A DNA stretch of 5,369 nucleotides, from positions 8,656 through 14,024 of the forward strand of contig NVSM01000039.1 in the NCBI GenBank assembly GCA_002401225.1, given 5' to 3'. This document shows, piece after piece, positions 1 to 5,369 of this stretch; the first letter of the stretch is position 1, and every line of letters begins with the position of its first letter. Under the pieces are notes generated by a model. The model ran no database searches and was not told the DNA's origin. It was given only the letters and a program-made list of their open reading frames with translations. This DNA is from a bacterium. GTDB lineage: Bacteria > Planctomycetota > Phycisphaerae > Phycisphaerales > UBA1924. The position numbers were made by a program, and so were the translations under genes.

Positions 1-523
1 CTTGGGCAATGGTTCGATGCGCGATGCGCTCTCGTTGCTTGATCGGCTCTTGGCTTCGGGCGAAAAGAAGCTCACAACCACGCTGCTCGAAGAACTGCTC
101 GGATTACCCGATCGTGACCTCTTGAGCACCTTGATTGACGCGATTGCGGATGGTGATCCGAAGGTAGTACTTCAATCAACCGGCACGCTGATGAACAAAG
201 GCATCTCGGGCGAACAACTCCTCGGGTCTTTGCTCGAACGGTTCCGCGACCTGATGGTCCTCGGATCCTGCGGCATGGACACCGACCTAGTTGATCTTTC
301 CGATGAGGCAAGAACCACTGAATACGAACGCGCTCGGCGGTTCGACGCGGCGGGAATGGTCCACATGATCGCGTTGTGCGAATCGGTGCAACGGGCGATC
401 AAATCGTCGCCTGCGCCGCGGGCACTGCTCGATGCCTGTATGGTTCGCTTAGCAATGACCGAGAAGATTGCGGATGTGGCTGCGTTTGTGATTGCGGGAG
501 GAAACGCAGTAAAAAAAGCATGA
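1..523 (+). CDS. dnaX: DnaX short form, 0-frame product (gamma-like; 5' partial)
   Basis: Without a frameshift, translation ends at TGA 521-523, only one codon after the A7 run, with C-terminus GGNAVKKA. This product keeps the AAA+ and oligomerisation (domain III) part and lacks the linker and terminal block, as E. coli gamma does relative to tau. By analogy it could load clamps but lack contacts made by the tail; that is inference. The stop sits between the slippery heptamer and the downstream stem, the position a terminator of the unshifted frame occupies in programmed frameshift cassettes. In E. coli the short form comes from the shifted frame; here it comes from the unshifted frame. If the A7 run is a sequencing error, this short product does not exist. 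Confidence 0.6.
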   Translation, partial: LGNGSMRDALSLLDRLLASGEKKLTTTLLEELLGLPDRDLLSTLIDAIADGDPKVVLQSTGTLMNKGISGEQLLGSLLERFRDLMVLGSCGMDTDLVDLSDEARTTEYERARRFDAAGMVHMIALCESVQRAIKSSPAPRALLDACMVRLAMTEKIADVAAFVIAGGNAVKKA

Positions 524-831
524 GGGCAGCGTCGGTTTCAGCCCTGAAACCCGCCGAGGCACCTGTGCCTCGACCAACGCTGCCCCTACGACCCGTCAAA
601 CCCATCAAACGCGATGAGCCGAGCGACTCAGAATCGCCGAGCCATCGGCGGAAGATTCAGATTGTCAAATCTGAACCTGCGCCATCAAATGAAACGCCGC
701 CAGAACGCACGCAACCAACCCCGCAACTGCGTGGACCAACGCCCGAAGAAGTGATGGAAGACCCGTTGGTTCGATCCGTCCTCGATGTATTCGAAGGCGA
801 GATCAAACGCGTGCATCCAAAGAACAAATAG
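1..831 (+). CDS. dnaX: DNA polymerase III gamma/tau subunit, long form made by -1 frameshift (5' partial)
   Basis: DnaX is the AAA+ motor of the clamp loader, which places the beta sliding clamp on primed DNA. The 5' part lies outside the window; the first whole codon is at 2. The window opens on GSMRDALSLLD (residues 5-15 of the visible protein), the DnaX sensor-2 region with its arginine, so the Walker A and zinc-binding parts are upstream. Domain III helices follow to about residue 160. Reading continues in frame to 517, then must slip back one base so that the next codon is AGC at 517-519. The -1 frame adds 104 residues: a Pro/Lys/Arg-rich linker (PAEAPVPRPTLPLRP) and a terminal block, EEVMEDPLVRSVLDVFEGEI, of the kind ending many bacterial DnaX proteins. 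The visible long product is 276 residues. The slip site, SD-like element and RNA structure are listed separately. A one-base homopolymer error would give the same protein without frameshifting. Confidence 0.8.
496..502 (+). promoter_or_regulatory. Internal Shine-Dalgarno-like frameshift stimulator in dnaX
   Basis: GGGAGGA inside the coding sequence contains a five-base GGAGG match (497-501) to the anti-SD of 16S rRNA. It lies 9 nt upstream of the slippery run beginning at 511. No start codon sits at normal initiation distance, so it is not an obvious initiation site. In E. coli dnaX an AGGGAG lies 10 nt upstream of A AAA AAG and stimulates -1 slippage by pairing with the translating ribosome. 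The match in sequence and spacing is close. It is all the more notable because ordinary gene starts in this window have weak or no SD. Confidence 0.65.
511..517 (+). promoter_or_regulatory. A AAA AAA slippery heptamer for -1 frameshifting
   Basis: Seven A residues are followed by G. In the 0-frame the codons are GTA (509-511), AAA (512-514), AAA (515-517), which is the canonical X XXY YYZ register with all positions A. Tandem slippage of two lysine tRNAs by one base leaves all codon-anticodon pairs intact. The next codon is then AGC (517-519) in the -1 frame, which stays open to 831; in the 0-frame the next codons are GCA and TGA. E. coli dnaX uses A AAA AAG. RNA polymerase slippage on the A-run, as at the A9 tract of Thermus dnaX, is another route, though seven As is short for that. 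Confidence 0.7.
524..585 (+). promoter_or_regulatory. Predicted three-way-junction RNA structure stimulating the dnaX frameshift
   Basis: The outer stem pairs GGGCAGCGT (524-532) perfectly with ACGCTGCCC (577-585), 9 bp. Inside it, hairpin A pairs GGTTTCA (534-540) with TGAAACC (545-551), 7 bp with loop GCCC. Hairpin B pairs CGAGGCA (555-561) with TGCCTCG (566-572), 7 bp with loop CCTG. Unpaired linkers are 1, 3 and 4 nt, so all 23 pairs are mutually compatible. An alternative is to lose hairpin A's first pairs and extend the outer stem by GGT (534-536) with ACC (573-575). The structure starts 6 nt after the slippery run, the usual spacer for -1 stimulators, and directly after the 0-frame TGA. 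There is no following T-run, so it does not look like an intrinsic terminator. The -1 frame here encodes a low-complexity linker, which leaves room for RNA-level selection. Confidence 0.65.
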
Positions 832-853
832 TCCAAACCAGTGAGATCAATAG

Positions 854-1225
854 ATGTTCGACAAACTCAAAACCATGCAGGCCCTTGGGTCATTGATGAA
901 AAACAAGGAACAACTCGCCCAGGCTGGTGAGCGGATCAAAGCCAAGGTCGAGACCATGCGCGTTGATGGCGAAGCTGGGGGCGGAGCGTGCCGAGCGGTC
1001 GTCAATGGCAAGATGAAACTCCTCGATCTCACGCTCGACCCGGCACTGCTCGCAGGCATGGCAGTCGATGAGAAAACCCGTGACCTCGCAACTTCACTTA
1101 TAAAGGATGCGATCAACGACGCAACCCAACGCGCCCAACAACAGGTGCAGGATTTGATTTCCCGCGAGGCAGAAGAACTCGGGCTCGGCGATATCGGCGG
1201 CCAACTCGGCGGGTTCTTGAACTAA
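854..1225 (+). CDS. ybaB: YbaB/EbfC family nucleoid-associated DNA-binding protein
   Basis: A 123-residue protein, slightly longer than the usual 100-110. The family forms homodimers that bind DNA with little sequence preference and is linked to nucleoid organisation and recombinational repair. Visible features are an N-terminal helix MFDKLKTMQALGSLM, a long charged helix rich in Lys/Glu (about 16-36), the strand pair with VDGEAGGGACRAVVNGKMKL (about 36-55, the family's G-rich turn and variable strand), LTLDPALL, and a C-terminal helix with NDATQRAQQQVQDL. The tail LGDIGGQLGGFLN is Gly-rich, as in many homologues. ATG at 854 follows dnaX by 22 nt and has only a weak GAG upstream. The dnaX-ybaB pair is a widely conserved arrangement, which supports both calls. 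Confidence 0.92.
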   Translation: MFDKLKTMQALGSLMKNKEQLAQAGERIKAKVETMRVDGEAGGGACRAVVNGKMKLLDLTLDPALLAGMAVDEKTRDLATSLIKDAINDATQRAQQQVQDLISREAEELGLGDIGGQLGGFLN

Positions 1226-1229
1226 TCGC

Positions 1230-1910
1230 ATGGTACGAATCGAAGCCATCACGGAGCCGATTACAATCAAAATTGATCGTTCGCCCAAGGCTCATGAACA
1301 AGCCGACGCGATTGAAAATGCATGGCAAGGCTTGTGCGCACAGAACCCACGATACTTCAACGGATCGATGCTCGCTTTTGATTCCTACGACCCAGCTACT
1401 GGTGTGATCCGTGCTTCGGTTGAAGAATACAAGTTTCATGCCGTGCGTGATACGGTTGATGCGGGCATCTCGCTACTCGCGGTGACGGCGATCATCACCT
1501 CGCCAAATGAGCAGGGCGTTGGGCAGTATCTGCTCGGCAAGCGTTCGCCTAAGACCCATCGCTACGGCAACCTCTGGGAACTCGGCCCGAGCGGAGGTGT
1601 TGATGTCCCAGCAAATCAGATCGGCACGCTGGATTTCGATGCGATTGTCGCTGAACTTAAAAGAGAAATCGCTGAAGAAGTTGGCTTGATGATCGATCAT
1701 TGTGCCTGCTCACCGGTTGTGTTGGTGCATGACGACGCGGTGGGATCGGTGGATATCGCGATCCAGATCGAGCTTGAGCAGATGCCTGATCTGTCTCGGA
1801 GTTGGGAATATGTAGACACCAGGTGGGTCTCGCGATCCCAACTCATCGAGTGGGCAAAGAAACACCCTGAGGATCTCATCCCCACCACCGTTGCACTGGC
1901 GCTAAGATAG
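1230..1910 (+). CDS. Nudix hydrolase with N-terminal extension and non-canonical Nudix box
   Basis: A 226-residue protein. Nudix enzymes hydrolyse a nucleoside diphosphate linked to another moiety, using Mg2+ held by glutamates of the Nudix helix. The helix is clear as REIAEEVGL (145-153), with E146, E149 and E150 as likely metal ligands. It is preceded by WELGPSGGVD (116-125), the usual strand-Gly segment. The spacing between Gly-Gly and the helix is longer than in G-x5-E-x7-RE, and the first glutamate position holds Asp137. An N-terminal region of about 75 residues includes WQGLCAQNPRYFNGSML, which resembles the W...NP.xFNG segment of UDP-sugar-type (NUDT22-like) Nudix proteins; this is from memory and the substrate is not established. 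It starts 4 nt after ybaB, where recR sits in many bacteria. A regulatory rather than catalytic role is possible. Confidence 0.82.
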   Translation: MVRIEAITEPITIKIDRSPKAHEQADAIENAWQGLCAQNPRYFNGSMLAFDSYDPATGVIRASVEEYKFHAVRDTVDAGISLLAVTAIITSPNEQGVGQYLLGKRSPKTHRYGNLWELGPSGGVDVPANQIGTLDFDAIVAELKREIAEEVGLMIDHCACSPVVLVHDDAVGSVDIAIQIELEQMPDLSRSWEYVDTRWVSRSQLIEWAKKHPEDLIPTTVALALR

Positions 1911-1914
1911 TGCC

Positions 1915-2535
1915 ATGAGCACCGAATCGACTCCAAATATTGCATCCCAAACCATCGGCGGGTTTCTTGAGCAGCTCGGCGCGAAGGTGCATGCACCGGG
2001 TGGCGGCGCAGCAGCAGCGTTGACCGGAGCAACCGCAGCAGCAGCAGCCGAGATGGTGGTGAGCTATTCGATTGATAAAAAATCACTTGCCGAGCACCAC
2101 GCATTCAATACCGATGCAAAGAAACAGCTTGAGCGAGCACGAGCGATGTTCTTGACGCTCGGCGATGAGGATGCGGCGGGATATGGCGTGCTCAATACGC
2201 TCTGGAAACTCGACAAGGATCATCCGGACCGGGTCGCCGGGTGGAGTGATGCGGTGGCTGGGGCGATCGGCCCGCCACGGGCGATGCTTGCATTGTCGGT
2301 CGAGATGCTTCGGCTGTGCGAGCAGTTGATTTCAAAGACCAACAAACAACTCAAATCTGATCTCGGTGTGGCAGCAGTCCTCGGGCAAGCAGCTGCGCGA
2401 TCGGCAGCATGGAATGTACGAATCAATATCCCGCTTCTGCCGAGCGATGACCACCATCGTGCGCACAAAGAGGTCGATGCATCGCTTGAGCATGCGCAGA
2501 CATTGTGTGAAACGATCGAAGCGGGGTGTGCGTGA
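1915..2535 (+). CDS. FchA-like cyclodeaminase/cyclohydrolase (FTCD C-terminal family)
   Basis: A 206-residue, all-helical protein of the family shared by methenyl-THF cyclohydrolase FchA and the cyclodeaminase domain of FTCD, which process formimino- or methenyl-tetrahydrofolate in the cytoplasm. The family's folate-binding signature APGGGAAAAL lies at 27-36, followed by an Ala-rich helix and MVVSYS. Also present are DEDAAGYG (84-91) and the C-terminal block LKSDLGVAAVLGQAA (146-160) leading to WNVRINI (166-172), matching the family's SDxxVAA and NVxIN patterns. Length is typical for stand-alone members. The fused formiminotransferase domain of animal FTCD is absent, and no histidine-degradation gene is visible, so one-carbon interconversion is likelier than histidine catabolism. 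ATG 1915 is 4 nt after the Nudix stop. The 3' end overlaps the next gene in a GTGA. Confidence 0.85.
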   Translation: MSTESTPNIASQTIGGFLEQLGAKVHAPGGGAAAALTGATAAAAAEMVVSYSIDKKSLAEHHAFNTDAKKQLERARAMFLTLGDEDAAGYGVLNTLWKLDKDHPDRVAGWSDAVAGAIGPPRAMLALSVEMLRLCEQLISKTNKQLKSDLGVAAVLGQAAARSAAWNVRINIPLLPSDDHHRAHKEVDASLEHAQTLCETIEAGCA

Positions 2536-3920
2536 ATAACTCGCCTACCAATCCAGTCACTACTCATCGCTTTGTTGATCTCTCGGACAACCCGAAGATC
2601 GCGGCGCTCTCAAAGGTGTTGCGTGAGGTGAGTTCGGTCAAGGATCCGGCGGAGATGCTCAAGGCGTTTGGGCCTTGGGTTGGGCAGCGGTTTCCGCGTG
2701 ATGCGTTTGTGAGTGTGTCTACGCGTGGGTTAGCTCCGGACAAATATAAAATCACGCGTTCGATATCGCACCCTGTCAAAGTTTCGCCTCAGCCTTCGCC
2801 GGGCGGGAACCCTTGGGCCGAGTGGGAAAATCTACCAACCTACAAGGGTGGTTTGATCGGCGAGATCATTGCTCATGGTGAGCCTTCGGTGCTTACAGGA
2901 TTTGATCTCACCAAAGACCAAGCGTTGTTCAAGGCGCTTGGCCCTTATGCGAGCAAGCTCAAGAGCGTGACGGCGATGCCTGCCTATGACGATGGCGAGC
3001 CTTTGAACTGGTCGCTGAGCTTTCATGAGCGAGCAGATTGGAACAACCTTGATTCCTTTGTCGCTGGGTTGCTCGATATGAACATGATGGGCACCGCGAC
3101 GCGGAACCTTGTTTTTCGTAAACAGGCTGAGACGCTCAACGAGCAGTTGATGAGTCAGTTCGAGCAGATCGCCAAAATTCAACGCCAACTTTTGCCTGAT
3201 CGTGCGCCCAAGCTCGAAGGGTTCACCCTTGCGACAAGCTATCTCACGAGCAATATCGCGGGCGGCGACTACTTTGATTATTTCCAAGGCGAAGATAATC
3301 GAATCGGGATTGTGATCGCGGATGTCTCTGGGCATGGACCAGGCGCCGCAACCGTCATGGCGATGCTTCGCGCGATCTTGCATTGCTACCGCGACACGCT
3401 CGAAGATTCTCGATCGGTGGTCGATGACATCGCGGATGTCGCGAGGTATTGCAATCGAAAACTTGTCGAGGCCAACCTCAACGGCGAGTTCGCGACCGCG
3501 TTCTTTTGTGTTCTTGACCCAGAGTCTGGAAAAATTCAATGGACACGCTGCGGGCACAACCCGCCGATGATTCGACGAAAAGACGGCACGATTAAACAGC
3601 TCGAGAGCGCAGGAACCTTGCCTTTGGGTATCACGAAAGATATCGATTTTGAATCTGATTCGTGCATCATGGAACCTGGAGACACGCTCATTTTGTACAC
3701 CGATGGCATTACCGAAGCCGCTGCCCCTCGCCACCTCTCTACAGACAACGATCTTGACATGTTCGGTGTTGATCGACTGATGGACTCGCTCAACGCTTGC
3801 ACGGGGATGCCTCAGTGTGTGATTGATTCGATTCATAAAGCATTGTACAAGTTCACGCACAAGCTCGAACGCGATGATGATCAAACACTCGTCGTCATTC
3901 AACGATCGGATATTGCGTGA
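2532..3920 (+). CDS. PP2C-type SpoIIE/RsbU serine phosphatase with N-terminal GAF-like domain
   Basis: A protein of 462 residues. Such phosphatases usually dephosphorylate anti-anti-sigma (STAS) or similar partners in partner-switching pathways. Residues about 20-190 look like a GAF-type sensor (DAFVSVSTRGLAP, SLSFHERADW). A linker helix follows (about 190-215), ending in the family's QRQLLPD. The catalytic domain has all the metal-site motifs: GGDYFD (244-249), IADVSGHG with D264, CGHNPP (340-345), TDGITEA with D391, and RDDDQTLVV with D448-D450. It therefore looks active. No membrane segment is seen, so it is cytoplasmic. GTG at 2532 is preferred: it overlaps the upstream TGA as GTGA, the same junction used by the next gene, and GGGG lies 5 nt upstream. 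GTG 2526 in the same frame would add two residues. No STAS, anti-sigma kinase or sigma gene is in the window, so its target is unknown. Confidence 0.9.
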   Translation: MNNSPTNPVTTHRFVDLSDNPKIAALSKVLREVSSVKDPAEMLKAFGPWVGQRFPRDAFVSVSTRGLAPDKYKITRSISHPVKVSPQPSPGGNPWAEWENLPTYKGGLIGEIIAHGEPSVLTGFDLTKDQALFKALGPYASKLKSVTAMPAYDDGEPLNWSLSFHERADWNNLDSFVAGLLDMNMMGTATRNLVFRKQAETLNEQLMSQFEQIAKIQRQLLPDRAPKLEGFTLATSYLTSNIAGGDYFDYFQGEDNRIGIVIADVSGHGPGAATVMAMLRAILHCYRDTLEDSRSVVDDIADVARYCNRKLVEANLNGEFATAFFCVLDPESGKIQWTRCGHNPPMIRRKDGTIKQLESAGTLPLGITKDIDFESDSCIMEPGDTLILYTDGITEAAAPRHLSTDNDLDMFGVDRLMDSLNACTGMPQCVIDSIHKALYKFTHKLERDDDQTLVVIQRSDIA

Positions 3921-4402
3921 GTTCATCCAAAGAGAAACAAGAATGGTTCGACAAGCCAGACCCAACGGGAACCACCGACTCGGACGAAGTGGGCTTACGG
4001 TTTACCTGCACCCAGTGCGGCAACTGCTGCACTGGGCCAACCGGATTTGTGTTGTTTACCGACGATGAAGCCCAAGCAATAGCGAATGGTCTCAAAATAT
4101 CAAAGGAAGATTTTTACACAAAGTACACACGCGACACACTCGTCGGAAGATCGCTCAATGAGATCCAAGCGGATGGCTTTGGGTATGACTGCGTGTTTCT
4201 TACACGCGATGAAGCCGGTAAAACCGGATGCAGCGTCTATGGCTCGCGTCCAGAGCAATGCCGAACCTGGCCGTTCTGGAAGAGCAACCTTGTGGGCAAG
4301 CGGGCGTGGAAGGAAGAGTCTCGGGGGTGTCCGGGGATGAACCAAGGAACATTGCACACGCCTGAGCATATTCGAATCACCCGCGAGCAAGTGGAGATAT
4401 GA
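3917..4402 (+). CDS. YkgJ family CxxCxxCC zinc/iron-chelating protein
   Basis: A 161-residue cytoplasmic protein. The defining motif is FTCTQCGNCCTG with C31, C34, C37 and C38, followed by further conserved cysteines in YDCVFL, CSVYGSRPEQCRTWPFW and GCPG. This is the pattern of the YkgJ/UPF0153 family, which is predicted to bind Zn or an Fe cluster; its biochemical role is not well defined. The motif's R-P-x-Q-C-R-x-[WY]-P-F core is fully present, so the protein looks intact. Start GTG 3917 overlaps the phosphatase stop as GTGA, implying translational coupling; no good SD is seen beyond a GGA about 6 nt upstream. The N-terminal 25 residues are polar and probably flexible. Nothing in the context fixes its partner. 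Confidence 0.88.
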   Translation: MSSSKEKQEWFDKPDPTGTTDSDEVGLRFTCTQCGNCCTGPTGFVLFTDDEAQAIANGLKISKEDFYTKYTRDTLVGRSLNEIQADGFGYDCVFLTRDEAGKTGCSVYGSRPEQCRTWPFWKSNLVGKRAWKEESRGCPGMNQGTLHTPEHIRITREQVEI

Positions 4403-4415
4403 GCCGACTCGGCTC
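4401..4415 (+). other. Small perfect hairpin between YkgJ gene and ABC transporter gene
   Basis: GAGCCG-ACT-CGGCTC forms a 6-bp stem with a 3-nt loop, beginning at the last bases of the upstream stop codon and ending 15 nt before the ATG at 4431. No T-run follows, so it is not a convincing intrinsic terminator. It might protect the mRNA end or modulate the next start, or be chance in a short spacer. Confidence 0.3.
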
Positions 4416-4430
4416 GTATGATTGATCCTT

Positions 4431-5369
4431 ATGGACGCCTTTTGGAAATTTGCAAAGCAGATGTTACGAATGCGCGGGCACTTGATGCTCGGGGCGTTCT
4501 TTGCGCTCATCTCGGCTGGCGGCGTGGGTGCTGGTATTATTGCGATGCGCCCGATTCTCGATATCTTGCTCGAGCCGGGCAGCGCAGGGCTTCAAGAGAT
4601 TGCCCAAAGATACATCGACACCGGCGAGTTCTTTGGGATCATCCAGCCACAGTGGATTGAACTGCTTCCGGCAAGCTCGTTCGACAGCATTGTACTGATT
4701 ATGGTCTCGCTCGGCGTGCTGAGTTTTATCGGCGCGTTCGCAAACTTCATGCACCAATACCTTGCGCTCACGGTCGTCCATACCACCGTCGCGCGAGTCC
4801 GCAGACTCGCGTTTGGCCAGGTGCTTGAGCTGCCACTCAAAACGATTGTTGCTGAGGGCCCGACGGATGCGATCTCTCGGATCGTCAACGATACCGAAGC
4901 GCTCTCGGCAGGGTTCGTAGCGATGCTCTCGAAGGCGGTCGCCCATGTAACCAAAGGCTTTGTAGCACTGTGCGTCGCTTTTTTAACCAACTGGCAACTT
5001 GCAATCGTGGCCCTTTTGGTCATGCCGATTTTAGCAGCAGTGATCCGCAAGCTCGGTAAACGAATCCGCAAGGCTTCTGGCAAGGCGCTTTCGAGCAAGG
5101 CCGATCTGTATCGCGCTTCGACCGAGGCGCTTCAGGGCTTGCGGGTTGTCAAGGTGCATACCACCGAACGATATGAAACCGGGCGGTTCTCGCGGATCAA
5201 CAAAGAAGTGCTTCGTCAGCAGCTCAAAATCCGCACCGCCCGAGCCCTTGCTGGGCCGATGGCCGAGTTCATGACCATGTTCGCCCTCGGCGGGTTGACC
5301 ATCGTCGCAGCCAAGTTGATCATCGACGGCTCGCTCGACAAATCAGAGTTCATGACCGTGCTTGTTGCC
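4431..5369 (+). CDS. ABC transporter permease domain, MsbA/exporter type (3' partial)
   Basis: Open from ATG 4431 to the window end, 313 residues, with no stop. It matches the six-helix membrane domain of type IV ABC exporters (MsbA and related lipid or drug exporters, inner membrane). TM segments are about 18-40 (LMLGAFFALISAG...), 84-106, a helical pair about 175-205 around the TNWQL turn, and about 278-298. The first cytoplasmic loop has the typical LAFGQVLELPLKTI then DAISRIVNDTEAL (146-158). The TEALQGLRVVK segment (231-241) is the second coupling region seen before TM5. The ATP-binding domain expected after about residue 340 lies past the window, so fusion versus separate ATPase cannot be judged. 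A TTG at 4422 is an in-frame alternative start; TGA at 4419 excludes anything earlier. No clear SD is visible. The spacing of 28 nt fits the same operon. Confidence 0.88.
   Translation, partial: MDAFWKFAKQMLRMRGHLMLGAFFALISAGGVGAGIIAMRPILDILLEPGSAGLQEIAQRYIDTGEFFGIIQPQWIELLPASSFDSIVLIMVSLGVLSFIGAFANFMHQYLALTVVHTTVARVRRLAFGQVLELPLKTIVAEGPTDAISRIVNDTEALSAGFVAMLSKAVAHVTKGFVALCVAFLTNWQLAIVALLVMPILAAVIRKLGKRIRKASGKALSSKADLYRASTEALQGLRVVKVHTTERYETGRFSRINKEVLRQQLKIRTARALAGPMAEFMTMFALGGLTIVAAKLIIDGSLDKSEFMTVLVA

Noticed and set aside
376..516. Cysteine-rich stretch CGCGCVCDCG in the -1 frame upstream of the slip site, resembling a metal-binding N-terminus for the tail ORF
   Set aside because: It overlaps the clearly coding DnaX domain III in another frame; its codons are an out-of-frame reading, and only the part after 517 is expected to be translated.
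524..590. Intrinsic terminator within or after dnaX
   Set aside because: The strong stems lack a following T-run and lie inside an open -1 frame, so a frameshift stimulator fits better.
832..853. Promoter between dnaX and ybaB
   Set aside because: Only 22 nt with no recognisable -35/-10 pair; co-transcription is simpler.
2007..2050. GCA-rich repeats, possible microsatellite
   Set aside because: They encode the Ala-rich helix following the PGGG motif, a normal feature of the cyclodeaminase/cyclohydrolase family.
2832..3965. A 377-codon open frame on the minus strand opposite the SpoIIE phosphatase
   Set aside because: No recognisable domain and a basic, Arg/His-rich composition typical of an antisense shadow; the + strand protein has all family motifs.
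4464..5098. Two long minus-strand open frames opposite the ABC transporter
   Set aside because: They mutually overlap in different frames and have shadow-like composition; the + strand frame from 4431 encodes a well-formed exporter membrane domain.

Overview
The window is gene-dense bacterial DNA of moderate GC, somewhat over half by eye. All seven genes lie on the + strand and are packed almost end to end, so it reads as one operon or the middle of one. The starts mostly lack strong Shine-Dalgarno sequences. Together with the style of the genes (dnaX-ybaB followed by a Nudix gene, a GAF-SpoIIE phosphatase and a YkgJ protein), this loosely suggests a Planctomycetota/Phycisphaerae-like bacterium. 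That placement is an inference without a marker gene.

Layout: (1) the 3' part of dnaX, the clamp-loader gamma/tau subunit, cut by the window start. It is split into a 0-frame ORF ending at 523 and a -1-frame continuation ending at 831. (2) ybaB/ebfC, 854-1225. (3) a Nudix hydrolase with an unusual Nudix box, 1230-1910. (4) a stand-alone FchA-like cyclodeaminase/cyclohydrolase, 1915-2535. (5) a GAF-SpoIIE (PP2C) phosphatase, about 2532-3920. (6) a YkgJ-type CxxCxxCC protein, 3917-4402. (7) the membrane domain of an MsbA-like ABC exporter from 4431, cut by the window end. Junctions are 22 nt, 4 nt, 4 nt, a 4-nt GTGA overlap, a 4-nt GTGA overlap and 28 nt, so translational coupling is likely. 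No stretch over 300 bases lacks a gene, and no tRNA, rRNA, CRISPR or mobile element was seen.

The standout is in dnaX. The 0-frame stops at a UGA right after an A AAA AAA slippery heptamer (511-517). That heptamer has a GGAGG anti-SD match 9 nt upstream and, 6 nt downstream, a nested RNA structure: a perfect 9-bp outer stem enclosing two 7-bp hairpins, i.e. a predicted three-way junction. The -1 frame continues through a proline-rich linker to a DnaX-like C-terminal motif. These are the same three elements as the E. coli dnaX frameshift cassette, but the output is reversed: in E. coli the shift makes the short gamma, whereas here it would make the long, tau-like form. The main competing explanation is a one-base homopolymer error (A7 for A8), although that would not account for the flanking elements.

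The other genes cover replication and recombination housekeeping (DnaX, YbaB), nucleotide or sugar-nucleotide hydrolysis (Nudix), one-carbon folate metabolism (FchA-like), signalling (SpoIIE phosphatase), metal binding (YkgJ) and envelope export (ABC). No single shared pathway is evident beyond co-transcription.
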